Source: Verrucomicrobiota bacterium
GTDB taxonomy: Bacteria; Verrucomicrobiota; Verrucomicrobiia; Opitutales; Opitutaceae
Direction of reading: 5' to 3'
DNA: 64,000 nucleotides
Assembly: GCA_023399155.1 (NCBI GenBank)
Contig: JAEWQP010000011.1
Location: 149,439 to 213,438, forward strand
The translations under genes were made by a program, and so were the position numbers. Shown piece by piece: positions 53,776-63,717 of this stretch (its first letter is position 1; the number at the start of each line of letters is the position of its first letter). The notes beneath the pieces are model-generated. The model saw only the letters and a list, made by a program, of their open reading frames with translations, searched no databases and had not been told where the DNA came from.

Positions 53776-55082
53776 ATGCGTCCGGCGCAGAGAAGCTGCC
53801 GCCATCCCGGTGCATGGCCCATTTCCCGCGTGGCGGTGAATGGGGGCGCCGGGTGGCGTGGCGTGAAGTGGTCGGGCGTCATGGCGAAAGGCCACACGCA
53901 GCAGATGTAAAACGGCGTCGCCCTACAGAAATGAACCGAGAGAGACGCCGGGTTGGAAAAAAGAAACGCGAACGAAAAAGCGGAGCGCGCGAGTCATGCG
54001 CTTTGCCTGCCTGACCCGCGGAATGTGGACGTTTGGAACGACGGCGAGGGCGCTGCTGACAGCAGGGCGCTGTCTCTGGCGAGTGCCGTCGTTTCCGGTT
54101 GGGTCCACGAATGCCGAAACAATCCCCCTTGGACCACCCTTTCAACAAATTTGACACTCCGCCGGCCTCAATCAGGTCCGCCCTGACGGCGGGATTGCGG
54201 CATTCCTTGACCTCGCGTGAGGGTGCCCAGGGAAGTGGGTCATTCGGCCGGGAAGTCCATCGGCTAGGTGGCTTATTATGAGACGTTAGCAAAAAGAGTC
54301 AGCCTGCTTAGCGTGACGTCATTAGGCCCCCCAGCCTGGAGTTTTCCCGGACGCCATTGAGACACGACGCCAAGATCTGCGCTAAAGACACGTCCCCGAA
54401 AGGTCCCGGAGCTGTTGGATCTGCTTACGTTGTCTGCAGGGGAGATAAGCATTTGATAGTTGGATGGATAAGTCGCGAACGTGTGCGAAGTGTCCAGCAT
54501 GGCGACACCCACTGTCGGACTTCCTAACGTTCCAGCCCGACCCCGACGCACAACCGAGTCGACCCTTAAGGTGCCTGATGGATCTTCGCTGCCGTGCGCC
54601 GTCTCGGTCGGAGGATGGGTTCCACGCCGCGGCAGAGGCTGCGGTGGCCGAAGCTCGAAAGCCCTCCGTAGACTCGCGCCGAAACGCTTTGCTCTGTCGT
54701 TCCCGCGATTGCGCGCCGCCTTTCGATCTCCAAGCGGCCGTTAGAAATCAGGCGGTGCGGAGGCGCTGTGGGGGGTGTCGGACGTCGGCTTTTCTTTCGC
54801 CTCGCCTGCGTTTCGAATAGCTCTGGTGTAAGTCGCTGAAGGAAGGCAGGTTATCGCGGGACTGAAGATGTCTCGAGGCTAGGTTATCACACAGATTGTC
54901 GGCGAACTTTACACCGGAGAACTTCCGACTTGTGCGACCAGCGATGTTTAGGCGCTGAAACAAAGCAGCTTAGGGAGTTTTTTTGCGTCCGCCGCAGCTC
55001 TGGGGTCGTAGTCTGAAGGTGGGAAGTTTTTGTCATGTGTAAGCTTCTGAATAACAGATACATGTATATTTATTATGAAGCA
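53776..55082. other. 1.3-kb stretch without a supported gene
   Basis: Only short frames on both strands, with base composition and products that look non-coding; none shows a recognisable domain. The stretch separates the EPS operon start from the sorted-protein gene. Near 54981 there is a T-run (TTTTTTT). It may contain decayed genes or regulatory RNA, but I see no specific structure. Confidence 0.5.
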
Positions 55083-55098
55083 TGGCATGCCTGCTGCT
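55083..55098 (+). promoter_or_regulatory. Sigma-54 promoter of the VPDSG-CTERM gene
   Basis: TGGCATGCCTGCTGCT matches the sigma-54 consensus TGGCAC-N5-TTGCA with invariant GG and GC exactly 10 bases apart. Transcription would start near 55109, giving a leader of about 45 bases before ATG 55154. This agrees with a PrsR activator in the same window. It also argues against a start codon at 55082, which would put the promoter inside the gene. Confidence 0.75.
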
Positions 55099-55153
55099 GT
55101 TTGTCATCGGCCTCCGACTGGCCACGATTAAAATTCAGCAAATAACAACGACT

Positions 55154-55792
55154 ATGGCACTCAATCGAATCTCTCTCATGGCCGCCCTCGCGGCGGGACT
55201 CCTCGCCTCCTCGGCGGCGCAAGCGTTGAGCTATGACGCGTCCACGATGGGCACGTCCGCTCCCGCGGGCATGTCTTTCTCCGCCACCGGCGGCGATCTC
55301 GGACTCAAGAGCCGTGCAGGCTACACGGTCCTCGGCGTTACCGGTGGGAAAGCGGGCAACGAAATTGACTTAGGGGAGTCGCTTACTCTCACGCTCGATA
55401 ATCCGGGCATGATCACCAAGCTGGTGATTGGCCTCCTTTTCGACGGCCCGGAGTATAATGATCCGCTCGAGACCGCACTGATTAGCATCACCACGGCGGG
55501 TGCGCCTGCTTGGTTCACGCTTACCGCGACTGGAATGACTTCCGCGACCTGGAGCGATCCGAGTGTTCTCGTTAAAAACCTCTCGCCAGCGAGTTCCGGA
55601 AAGGGCGCCGTGTGGGAACTCGTGAATCCGTTTGGCAGCGCGCAGGTGTCGTCGATCACGTTCACCACGGGTGGCGTGGGCTCGGACTTCGGCCTCGTCA
55701 GTGTCAACGTTCCGGATACGGCTTCGACGATCAGCCTCCTCGGCCTCTCGATCCTCGGACTCGCCTTCATCTGCCGTCGGGCTCGCGCCTGA
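55154..55792 (+). CDS. VPDSG-CTERM sorted surface protein
   Basis: Secreted protein of 212 residues with a signal peptide (RISLMAALAAGLLASSAAQA) and a C-terminal sorting signal: VPDTAST, then the hydrophobic helix ISLLGLSILGLAF, then the basic end CRRARA. This is the tripartite signal read by exosortases; the VPD start is the Verrucomicrobial VPDSG-CTERM type. The central 150 residues are beta-rich (TLTLDNPGMITKLVIGLLFD) without a named domain. ATG 55154 is chosen on signal peptide and upstream promoter. It is the probable substrate of the exosortase at 12.5-13.5 kb and a probable target of PrsR. Confidence 0.9.
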   Translation: MALNRISLMAALAAGLLASSAAQALSYDASTMGTSAPAGMSFSATGGDLGLKSRAGYTVLGVTGGKAGNEIDLGESLTLTLDNPGMITKLVIGLLFDGPEYNDPLETALISITTAGAPAWFTLTATGMTSATWSDPSVLVKNLSPASSGKGAVWELVNPFGSAQVSSITFTTGGVGSDFGLVSVNVPDTASTISLLGLSILGLAFICRRARA

Positions 55793-55826
55793 TCCTGGCA
55801 GCCGCGCTCCTCGAGGGCGCAACGTG

Positions 55827-55856
55827 GAACGCGCGATCAGCAATGATCGCGCGTTC
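55827..55856 (+). terminator. Terminator after the VPDSG-CTERM gene
   Basis: Perfect 13-base stem GAACGCGCGATCA / TGATCGCGCGTTC closed by a GCAA tetraloop, followed by TGCTTTTCC. It is 35 bases after the stop codon, so the gene is probably monocistronic. Confidence 0.85.
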
Positions 55857-56312
55857 TGCTTTTCCAGGATTCGCCGCGTTGCCTTCGTGACAACTGCCAA
55901 TCACGCCGCGGCAGCGCACGTCCCCTCCGAGGACTGCGTACCTGCAGGACCTTCATACAGGGATTCCCAACGGGTCGGACCAAGAGGATAGTGCGGCTAA
56001 CACGGGAATTCCCTCGCGTGGGTGGGGCGATAAGCTGCGCCTGAACTCGCCACGCAGCGCTGTTCCACGGCAACGTGAATCTCGAGGAGTTCGGCCCGCA
56101 GGGACCTGCTCCCGTTCGAGCTTCGGCGTTCCCTTGCCGCTCCTCTGCGTACGATCCAACATCGGGACCCTGGAGGCATTTGCACCAGATGACGAATACA
56201 TGCCTCCGGCGTTTTTCGAAGAAAGGCTTGCATTTGTGGTGTTAAGCGTTCAAGTCAACCCGCGAACCCCTAACCCACGACCGCGAGTTGCTGAACTTGC
56301 GTCACTGCTGCG
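55857..56312. other. Spacer before the secreted-protein operon, no gene seen
   Basis: About 450 bases with only short, unconvincing frames. No clear promoter consensus or repeat is visible; the promoter of the following operon is expected here. Confidence 0.5.
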
Positions 56313-58982
56313 ATGATTCCACGCCGAATCGGAGCCTCAGGCTCAGTGTGCCTCCGTGTACTGTTGGTTACAGGCACGTTACCTCTGCTTGCTGGTGCTG
56401 ATGTCGCCGGTACGGCGCTGGTGCGCTACCCACCCGTATTGAACGGTCATGCGGTCGTGGTCGGTTCAATTCGCGTGAGCGAGGCTGCACCGATGACTCT
56501 CAGTGGATCTGTCAGGATCTCGGGTCACCTGGCGCTGCCCGGACGGCCTGTCATTCGAATCAATGGCCGACCCTCACTTGGCGCAATCGTTGATGGTGAC
56601 GGTTCGGCCTTCCCGGACAACTACTCCATGGTTGTGAATGGCGGAGTATCGCTCGGTGACGTGTTCCGCCGAATGGATCCGGTTCCGCCACCCACAGTGG
56701 TGGAGCCTGCACGTCCAACTGGAACACGCGCAGTGGTCGTCACCACGCGGGACCGGAGTATTGATCGCTGGGATACGATACGTGACGTGGTCATCAACGG
56801 GAATGTGGGCGGAGTAAACGTTCCGCCAGGATCGTACGGGCGGTTCATCGTGAATGCCGGAAGCCAACTCATCCTGGGTGCAGCGGATGTTCCCGGGTCG
56901 GCACACTATAGCTTTGAGGAACTCGTCTTGAATGGCTCGGCCAGGATAGATGTGCTGGCGCCGGTTGTGTTGGCATTGCATTCGGGTCTGATGTTGAACG
57001 GTGCCCTGGGCGAGAGCCGGCATCCGCAGTGGCTTACGCTCAAGATCTGGGAAGGCCGGGTTCAGCTGAATGGAGCGTCATCGCTTCATGGGTACGTGCA
57101 GGCCCCACGAAGTGAGGTGGTGATCAGCGGGAATGCCGAACTTGCCGGTGGGCTCGCCTGTGAACGGTTGGCCGTGAATGGCCGTGGGTTACTGCGCCTT
57201 GTTGAGGTGCCTCCGGTCGTCACTGGCGAAGATGTGTCGACGGACGAGGATGTCCCGATTGCGTTGGAACTCCAGGGACACGATTGGCTGGGACGAGCTG
57301 TGGAGTTCTGCGTTGTCGATGGGCCTCAGCACGGATCCCTCGAGGGCGATGGGCAACAGCGCATCTACCGGCCGAGCCACGACTTCTTCGGCCAAGATGG
57401 CTTCACGTTTGTGGCGAAGAATGAGACAGGCCTCACTTCTGCTCAGGCACGCGTTGAGATCATCGTCAGGCCGGTCGCGGATCCGGCGAACGTTGCGGCG
57501 CAGATCTCCGCGCCATCGGGCTACATGACCGCAGGAGCGCCCACGCCTATTCGTGTGAGTGCCGCAAGCGTCGATGGATCGATCGAGAGTGTTCAAGTGT
57601 TTGACGGCGGAGAACGGCTGCTTGTGGAATGGACCGAAGTGCCATTTGCCGGGGAATGGACACCCCCGTCCCCAGGCACTCTGCGATTGCGTGTGCGGGT
57701 TTGCGATTCCGCAGGCACGTGCACGGAAGTCGACCTCGGGGAGTGGTGCGTGCTTCCGGCATTGCCGTATGCCAGTGGATTTGAATCTCGCGAAGGCTAC
57801 GTTGCTGGCGAAGTGAATGGGCAACTGGGGTGGAGTGCGATTGGCTCTGCCGAGATTGCCACGGGCGACTGTCATTCGGGTGACGCGGCTCTCCGATTGG
57901 TGGGCGGGGAGGAGATGGCGGATGCCGCACTCGTCTTTTCCACCGAGGGGCAAGCAAGCGTGGTGTTCGTTGACTTTTATGCCCGCCTCCACGCGAGACC
58001 TCAAGCCGGTGCATCCGTCTTCTATGACGGGCAGGAGGCGATCCTTGCGGCAGTCGACGCGGCCCCCGGGCGCGCTCGTCTGGAACTGTTCGGCGCTGGG
58101 CAGGAGGGGAGTGGGCTCTGGAGGCCGGTGGGTGCAGAATTCGCGGTGGATCAGGATGGTGTCTCGCAGACGTGGCATCGCATCACGCTTCGCAAGGATT
58201 ATGAATTGGGCGAATGGGACGTCTACGTGGATGGGCGGCTTCGGTGCGCCGCCGTTCCATTCACGAACCCTGAAACTCTATCTCTCGATCGGGTCAATTT
58301 TGTAGGTCCGATTACTGGTGTAGCCCGCGTCGATGATCTCGGAGTCGACTCGGAAAATCCACTCTTTGCGGATGCCGATCACGACGGAATCGACGACGCC
58401 TATGAGTTGGAACATGGTCTGGATCCGGGCCGGAATGACCGCGCTGAAGATGGGGACGGTGATCGCCTCTCGAATCTCATTGAGTTCCTAATTGGCACAG
58501 CTGCCGATCGCGCTGACACCGACGAGGATGGGCTCGCGGATTGGGACGAACATGAGTTGGGTTTGGACCCGAAGTCACATGACAGCGATTTCGACGGCAT
58601 ACCCGACGGATGGGAAGTGCTCCATGGCCTCGATCCGCGGTTTGCGGGGGATGCCGGCAAGGATGCCGACGGCGATGGCTTGATCGCTTTGCAGGAGTTC
58701 CAGGCGGGCTCGGATCCGCAGGACTTCTTCAACGGCGTTCTGCCGGAAATCCTGTCGTTGATCCCCGAATCGGGCGCGCTCGAGCCTGGAGACACATTGT
58801 CGGTCTTTGTCGCCGATGCCGCTGGGCACGCCCTGGCGAATGCGCCGGTCACATTTTCAGTGGAACTCGGCAGCCATCGCTTGGCCGCTCAGTTTGGCGT
58901 AGAAGGAGCGAGCGAGGTGACAGTCCGAACTGACCCGAACGGAATCGCACGCGTTACCGTCATTGCGGAGGCCACGCCATGA
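56313..58982 (+). CDS. Large secreted multi-domain protein with calcium-binding TSP3-type repeats
   Basis: Secreted protein of 889 residues; signal peptide LRVLLVTGTLPLLAGADVAG. N-terminal 300 residues form repetitive short beta turns (SVRISGHLALPGRPVIRING, SGNAELAGGLACERLAVNG), like polymer-forming beta-helices. Then a cadherin-like/Ig-like segment (EDVSTDEDVPIALELQGHDW, QDGFTFVAKNETG), a concanavalin-like region, and thrombospondin type-3 repeats (FADADHDGIDDAYELEHGLD, DTDEDGLADWDEHELGLDPK, DADGDGLIALQEF) that bind calcium. The end resembles a bacterial Ig-like (Big_1) unit. Its stop overlaps the next gene (ATGA). Function unknown; adhesive or matrix role likely. Confidence 0.8.
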   Translation: MIPRRIGASGSVCLRVLLVTGTLPLLAGADVAGTALVRYPPVLNGHAVVVGSIRVSEAAPMTLSGSVRISGHLALPGRPVIRINGRPSLGAIVDGDGSAFPDNYSMVVNGGVSLGDVFRRMDPVPPPTVVEPARPTGTRAVVVTTRDRSIDRWDTIRDVVINGNVGGVNVPPGSYGRFIVNAGSQLILGAADVPGSAHYSFEELVLNGSARIDVLAPVVLALHSGLMLNGALGESRHPQWLTLKIWEGRVQLNGASSLHGYVQAPRSEVVISGNAELAGGLACERLAVNGRGLLRLVEVPPVVTGEDVSTDEDVPIALELQGHDWLGRAVEFCVVDGPQHGSLEGDGQQRIYRPSHDFFGQDGFTFVAKNETGLTSAQARVEIIVRPVADPANVAAQISAPSGYMTAGAPTPIRVSAASVDGSIESVQVFDGGERLLVEWTEVPFAGEWTPPSPGTLRLRVRVCDSAGTCTEVDLGEWCVLPALPYASGFESREGYVAGEVNGQLGWSAIGSAEIATGDCHSGDAALRLVGGEEMADAALVFSTEGQASVVFVDFYARLHARPQAGASVFYDGQEAILAAVDAAPGRARLELFGAGQEGSGLWRPVGAEFAVDQDGVSQTWHRITLRKDYELGEWDVYVDGRLRCAAVPFTNPETLSLDRVNFVGPITGVARVDDLGVDSENPLFADADHDGIDDAYELEHGLDPGRNDRAEDGDGDRLSNLIEFLIGTAADRADTDEDGLADWDEHELGLDPKSHDSDFDGIPDGWEVLHGLDPRFAGDAGKDADGDGLIALQEFQAGSDPQDFFNGVLPEILSLIPESGALEPGDTLSVFVADAAGHALANAPVTFSVELGSHRLAAQFGVEGASEVTVRTDPNGIARVTVIAEATP

Positions 58983-61900
58983 ACGCGCATTTGCTTCGTG
59001 GAGTGTGCGCTGTTTTGACGCTTGCCGCCATGGGCATGAGCGACGTTGTTGGTCAGCATGCCACGCGTGCGTCCGCCCGGTCGGGCGCCTCGGTTCAAAG
59101 CGTTCTCATCAGGCATGCTGCGCCTGGCAATACACAGTCGGGAGACGAACTTCCGCTGTGGGGAATGACCTTGTTGCCTGAGGGACTGGAACCCGTGGCC
59201 GCCTCCAGCAATGGAATCGTTTTGGCCTATCGGGACGGCAATCTCTATCGCTGGCGCGCATCCAATAACGAAGTCCTACTTCTCGCAACGGATGTGTATG
59301 AGGGGTTCAGCGTCCGCCAGGCAGACATCAACGCGCACGGAGACATTGCGGTGCAGCACTACGACTGGTCTGGAGACCCTGGCTGGGAGGTCGATTGGGA
59401 GCGATCATGGATCGAGACTTGGCCAAACGATGCTGACCAGGCGCGCAAGTACGTTCCACCAACTTTTCACTACACGTACCTGTGGGACTGTTCCATCGAG
59501 ATGAGCGCCTCGATTCAGAAAGCTTTTCTGTACCGATTAGACGATTCTGCCAATCTGTGGGTGCATTCGATCCGAAGCCTCGAAACGTATGAATGTGGAA
59601 CATACTCTGTCGAAGGCCTGTTCCGTGTGCCGCCTGATGGCGGAAGGCTTACGTTTGGCCCTGACGGGCCAGTTCATGTTGCCGTAAGCAGAACTGGTCT
59701 CGAGGGTTTCTCCTACTATCCACCCGGACTTGGGGATGATGTCTTTGTTCTGGGAGGTCGCGAAGTGGAGTACCATCCCATCTACATCAACCGATCCGGC
59801 TACTGGATCGGGACGGCTGATCCCGGTTCAAATGCGCCGTTGGCAGAACCGGCTGTTGTCGGTCAGCCTGACGGAAGCGTGCACGCGCTGCCTGCCGATG
59901 TGGCCGCGAAGAACGGTGATGATTGGACGTACCGTGTCTGGGTCGATGATCGGGGCGCAATCCACGGCAGAATTGCCGTATCCAGCGATCAAGCGGGTCC
60001 GTGGGCGGTGTGGGTCCCGCAGCGAACCGGTGATGGGGCATCCATACCCGGAGCATATCGGCGCACCAAGTATGGCGAACTCCCACTGCCGGATGGTTGG
60101 TCGCCGACCGCGATATCGCCGCTTGCGACATACGGAACGTCTTTCGATTGGTATTTCTATCGAACGCCGCCGGCAATTCCCCCGGGGTATTCAGCCCCAG
60201 TGGTCGGACTCGCCGAACGCGCCGACGAGACCCGAGGATTTCTATACATTCCGCCACCCGCAATGATCGCAGTGGACGCAAATCGCGACGGGGAAATCGA
60301 GTTCGGCGCGAGTGACGCAACATCTGAGACCGCCCCATTTCGATTCTGGCTCAATGATGATGTTGACGGCATCCCAGGCTACGAGGACGAGAGCTTGGAC
60401 CTACGGTTTCCAGACTACACGGACGGGTATATTGCGTCTCGCCGTGACCTAGAAGACTTTGCTCGGCTGCACGTCTATCTCGGCGGGTTGGAGGATGCCG
60501 TCACGAATGGCCAAATCTTCGTCGGCCTAAAATGGAAACCGGGCTACACCGGCAATCCATCGATCAACATCTATCCGGCGGTCGAAGCAGACGGAGGCGC
60601 CAAGTATTTGACGGACGTGAATGTCGCCAACCAGCAGGTCGTTGATCCGTTCCGTCGAGTGGTGCCGAACAAAGATGGCAATCATGTCCGCGTGGATACA
60701 AGCGGCACGTTCATTTTCGGTGCGGACTTCTGGTCGGGTTTGAGTGCCAGCGGCGGGAAGAAATACCTACTCTTCGAAGGCTGCACCGAAGGCAAAGGTC
60801 AGCTCGTGCTCGTGCTCCTGAAACCGGATGGCACCGATATCGGCGAGGGGCCGGGGGTCTGGCTCGACCTAAAAAACATCAAGTCGATGTATGAGCGGGC
60901 CAAGGCGACAACAGGTGGTGCGTTATCACCGAACGGAATCGACTACACGATCCCACTGCCGCCGGACTACACCGGACCAAACAACAGCAATATCCCAAAT
61001 CCGACGATGGGCTGGGTGCCTGACGAGCGTGGATTCTCCTTCCAGCCCGATCCGCGCGAGGATCTGCAAAACAAAAACTATATCGTGTTTGTGCATGGCT
61101 GGAGACAGTCACCGGAACAGGCCACCTCGTATGCGGAAACCATGTTCAAGCGCTTATGGCAACGCGGCTACAAGGGAAGATTCGCTGCGTTCCGTTGGCC
61201 TACGTTCTATGGTGGCCCAGAGATCGACGACGATAACATTCAAGGCTACACGACCTACAACGATAGCGAATATCGTGCATGGAAAAGTGGCGAGAGCTTG
61301 AGGAAGTATGTCAACGGGGAGCCAAGTTCAGACGGGTCCGGAACACTAGGGATACCAAGCGGCTACACGCGAAATCTCGCTGCCCATAGCATGGGTAACA
61401 TTGTGGCCGGATCGGCATTCAAGTTTGGAATGTCGGTCGCGAATTACGCGCTCCTCAACGCGGCCGTGCCAGCGATGTGCTACGATGAGAACCCAGCGAT
61501 CCGGCAAACCGATTGGAATTTTGTGACGCCAAACGATGATCCTGATTCCGGCACCAAGGCATTGGCCTACATCGGACAGTTGAAGACGATCAATGCCAAC
61601 GTCGTTAACTTTTTCCTCGAAACCGACTCGGCAACGCGCGGCTCGTGGAATATCAACAACACGGGCATCGGAGCGGTCACTTTCACCAGCTTCAAACCGC
61701 AGCGATATAACCTGCGAACTACGGGATACGATTATGATCCCAATGATGTTCCTGGGCATCGCGTGTTCATCACCTTCTTCACAGCCTTTGGCCGCTATCT
61801 GATCGATCCGCACGAGTCGATGGCCTACGCGTGTCGTTCGCTCACCTACACCGTGAACGCAGACGGCGGCCGAACCAACGGGTCGATTGACAGCCGAGTC

Positions 61901-62020
61901 GACATGAGCGCCTACGGCTTCGGGACCGAGCACAGCGCGGAGTGGAAGAGAAAGCTCCATGATACCCGGGCTTTTTACGATCAACTGCTGACCGAGTTCC
62001 GGTTGCCGACGTTACCATGA
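58979..62020 (+). CDS. Large secreted protein with C-terminal alpha/beta-hydrolase (lipase-like) domain
   Basis: Secreted protein of 1013 residues with an N-terminal signal (LRGVCAVLTLAAMGMSDVVG). The first 500 residues have propeller-like or beta-rich repeats (GIVLAYRDGNLYRWRASNNE, GDIAVQHYDWSGD). The last 330 residues form a hydrolase: NYIVFVHGWRQSPEQATSY (oxyanion HG motif), a nucleophile in NLAAHSMGNIVAGSAFKFG (AHSMGN, the G-x-S-x-G elbow with Ala replacing the first Gly) and a distal His perhaps in VPGHRVFITFF. It overlaps both neighbours by ATGA. Possible lipase/esterase or effector; target unknown. Confidence 0.78.
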   Translation: MNAHLLRGVCAVLTLAAMGMSDVVGQHATRASARSGASVQSVLIRHAAPGNTQSGDELPLWGMTLLPEGLEPVAASSNGIVLAYRDGNLYRWRASNNEVLLLATDVYEGFSVRQADINAHGDIAVQHYDWSGDPGWEVDWERSWIETWPNDADQARKYVPPTFHYTYLWDCSIEMSASIQKAFLYRLDDSANLWVHSIRSLETYECGTYSVEGLFRVPPDGGRLTFGPDGPVHVAVSRTGLEGFSYYPPGLGDDVFVLGGREVEYHPIYINRSGYWIGTADPGSNAPLAEPAVVGQPDGSVHALPADVAAKNGDDWTYRVWVDDRGAIHGRIAVSSDQAGPWAVWVPQRTGDGASIPGAYRRTKYGELPLPDGWSPTAISPLATYGTSFDWYFYRTPPAIPPGYSAPVVGLAERADETRGFLYIPPPAMIAVDANRDGEIEFGASDATSETAPFRFWLNDDVDGIPGYEDESLDLRFPDYTDGYIASRRDLEDFARLHVYLGGLEDAVTNGQIFVGLKWKPGYTGNPSINIYPAVEADGGAKYLTDVNVANQQVVDPFRRVVPNKDGNHVRVDTSGTFIFGADFWSGLSASGGKKYLLFEGCTEGKGQLVLVLLKPDGTDIGEGPGVWLDLKNIKSMYERAKATTGGALSPNGIDYTIPLPPDYTGPNNSNIPNPTMGWVPDERGFSFQPDPREDLQNKNYIVFVHGWRQSPEQATSYAETMFKRLWQRGYKGRFAAFRWPTFYGGPEIDDDNIQGYTTYNDSEYRAWKSGESLRKYVNGEPSSDGSGTLGIPSGYTRNLAAHSMGNIVAGSAFKFGMSVANYALLNAAVPAMCYDENPAIRQTDWNFVTPNDDPDSGTKALAYIGQLKTINANVVNFFLETDSATRGSWNINNTGIGAVTFTSFKPQRYNLRTTGYDYDPNDVPGHRVFITFFTAFGRYLIDPHESMAYACRSLTYTVNADGGRTNGSIDSRVDMSAYGFGTEHSAEWKRKLHDTRAFYDQLLTEFRLPTLP

Positions 62021-63066
62021 GCCGAAAACGCGTAGTGTTGATGGTGGCAGTGCTGGCCTGTTTGAGCATCGGCCTGCTAGTGTTTTTTCAAACACGACCG
62101 GCATCAATATCTCCGCCGCCATCTGACGTGGGGCAAAGCGGCCATGTTGAGCAAAAATCGACCGTCGCCTCGGAGGCAAAACTCGTTCCGCCAGTGAACG
62201 TCTCTGCAAAGAGCGAAGACAGGCGCGCCGATCCTGCTCAGATGAAACAAGTCAAAGAGGCCTTCCAGACGCCAATCAGCTTTTACGGCAAAGTTGTCGA
62301 TGAGGCTGGTTCGCCGGTGCCAAACGCAGAGATCAAGCTGAGTCCGACGGACAAGCCCTGGTCGGAGACGAGCACCTATTACGGCACGACGAGCGATGCG
62401 CAGGGACTATTTTCCCTGACAGGAGCGCATGGTGTTGATCTGGCCGTATGGGTAACGAAAGAAGGTTATTACTCCACGGCGAAATCCAAAGGCATCTTTG
62501 CTTACGGTGGAGCAGCCACGGCAGCAGACAAGGCGCGTCTGCCCACACCGGCTCGCCCTGCGATCTTCGTATTGAAGAAAATGGGTGCGACGATGCCGTT
62601 GGTGCATCTTGACAGGCGTTCAGTGGTAGTGCCCAAGAATGGAACACCCACAGAAATCGACCTGGCTAGCGGCGCGATTGTGCCGGTTGGCAAAGGCAAT
62701 TTACGAGTCGAGGTTTGGACGCATGATGGCGTCAAGGACGTCGAGGGTCGCTATGACTGGCGATGCCGTGTTTCCGTTCCTGGTGGTGGCTTGGCCGAAC
62801 GTGGGGGAACCTACGACTTTGAGGCTCCGTTGGACGGCTATTTGCCATCGGTGGAACTCTCTATGGCACCTACGGCGCCTAGATGGCGGGACGATGCCAC
62901 TCAGGAATATTTTGCCCGACTCGCAGACGGCCGTTTTGTGCGTTTCTACTTTCGAATCCTGACCGGTGGAGCCCACTTCTTCCAAATCGAATCGTTTTTG
63001 AATCCAGAACGAGGCAACCGAAATCTTGAGTTCGACAAGAGCAAGGTTGCGGCAGCGGTGAAATGA
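62017..63066 (+). CDS. Membrane-anchored protein with carboxypeptidase-regulatory-like domain
   Basis: The 349-residue product has an N-terminal helix (VLMVAVLACLSIGLLVFFQ) as an anchor, a polar linker (residues 30-85) and a beta-sandwich with FYGKVVDEAGSPVPNAEIKL, SDAQGLFSLTGAHG, as in carboxypeptidase-regulatory-like or Cna-B-like domains. The C-terminal 150 residues are unclassified (YDWRCRVSVPGGGLAERGGT). Coupled by an ATGA overlap to the hydrolase gene, so possibly its partner at the cell surface. Confidence 0.72.
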   Translation: MSRKRVVLMVAVLACLSIGLLVFFQTRPASISPPPSDVGQSGHVEQKSTVASEAKLVPPVNVSAKSEDRRADPAQMKQVKEAFQTPISFYGKVVDEAGSPVPNAEIKLSPTDKPWSETSTYYGTTSDAQGLFSLTGAHGVDLAVWVTKEGYYSTAKSKGIFAYGGAATAADKARLPTPARPAIFVLKKMGATMPLVHLDRRSVVVPKNGTPTEIDLASGAIVPVGKGNLRVEVWTHDGVKDVEGRYDWRCRVSVPGGGLAERGGTYDFEAPLDGYLPSVELSMAPTAPRWRDDATQEYFARLADGRFVRFYFRILTGGAHFFQIESFLNPERGNRNLEFDKSKVAAAVK

Positions 63067-63073
63067 GGGGGCT

Positions 63074-63373
63074 GTGCTCGACGTTCGCAAATCCGCTGTC
63101 GTCGTCGGTGCCGCTACGGCTGTCGCGTGGCTGTTGTTTGCCGCGATCTCACCTGGACTCGCCGTTGCGCCATTATTGGCATTGCTGCCTTGGGGCGAAG
63201 GGACGCCACGGAATGCAATGCTTGTGATCCCCGCGATCATCTACCTGTTGGTTCCGGTGGGAGCTTGGATACTCAAGGACAAGAGATTGGTCTGGCTAAC
63301 GCCTGCGGCTCCTCTGTTGGGAGGCTTGTTGTTCTTCCTCCGCTTCATTATGGCGATGTCGGCTTTCAGCTAA
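63074..63373 (+). CDS. Small membrane protein, unknown
   Basis: A 99-residue product with three hydrophobic segments (VVVGAATAVAWLLFAAISPG, LVIPAIIYLLVPVGAWIL, LLGGLLFFLRFIMAMSAF). The start is GTG at 63074, 7 bases after the preceding stop. No family is recognised. Position suggests a membrane component or immunity-like partner of the upstream secreted proteins, which is inference. Confidence 0.6.
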   Translation: MLDVRKSAVVVGAATAVAWLLFAAISPGLAVAPLLALLPWGEGTPRNAMLVIPAIIYLLVPVGAWILKDKRLVWLTPAAPLLGGLLFFLRFIMAMSAFS

Positions 63374-63386
63374 CGCTGCGTCAACG

Positions 63387-63707
63387 ATGTCCAGCGAACA
63401 GCAGCCACCAACGACCACGTCCCCACTTGCGTGGGTGGCGTTGGACGTTTCCTGTGCCGCGGTCGCGTATGCACCTATGCTGCTCGGGCGCAAATCCGGC
63501 GAAATCGTTCTCAAGCTAGGGCTAGTCAGGATCGTTCCTATCGCCACAGCCCTCGCCTTGATCTACGCAATCAGTGTGGCGTTGTTGGAAAAAACGAGTG
63601 CAGGCCGAATATCGAAGCCGATTGCCGCCACGATTGTCGTTGGGGTCATTGGGTTGGTTTTGGATGCAGGAGCATGGGTGCTCGCGTTCAACCGCCATGG
63701 GCCATGA
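63387..63707 (+). CDS. Small membrane protein, unknown
   Basis: A 106-residue product with three hydrophobic segments (WVALDVSCAAVAYAPMLLG, IVPIATALALIYAISVALL, AATIVVGVIGLVLDAGAWV). It starts at an ATG 13 bases after the previous gene and is the last clear gene of the operon. Not recognised as a known family. Confidence 0.58.
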   Translation: MSSEQQPPTTTSPLAWVALDVSCAAVAYAPMLLGRKSGEIVLKLGLVRIVPIATALALIYAISVALLEKTSAGRISKPIAATIVVGVIGLVLDAGAWVLAFNRHGP

Positions 63708-63717
63708 GCCCAGCGCC

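Noticed and set aside
54276..54820. Short frames in the 1.3-kb gap (91 codons minus, 118 codons plus)
   Set aside because: No domain, no signal peptide, Arg/Ser-rich composition typical of chance frames in GC-rich DNA.
55082..55153. Longer N-terminus for the VPDSG-CTERM protein
   Set aside because: The sigma-54 promoter lies there and the signal peptide begins at 55154.
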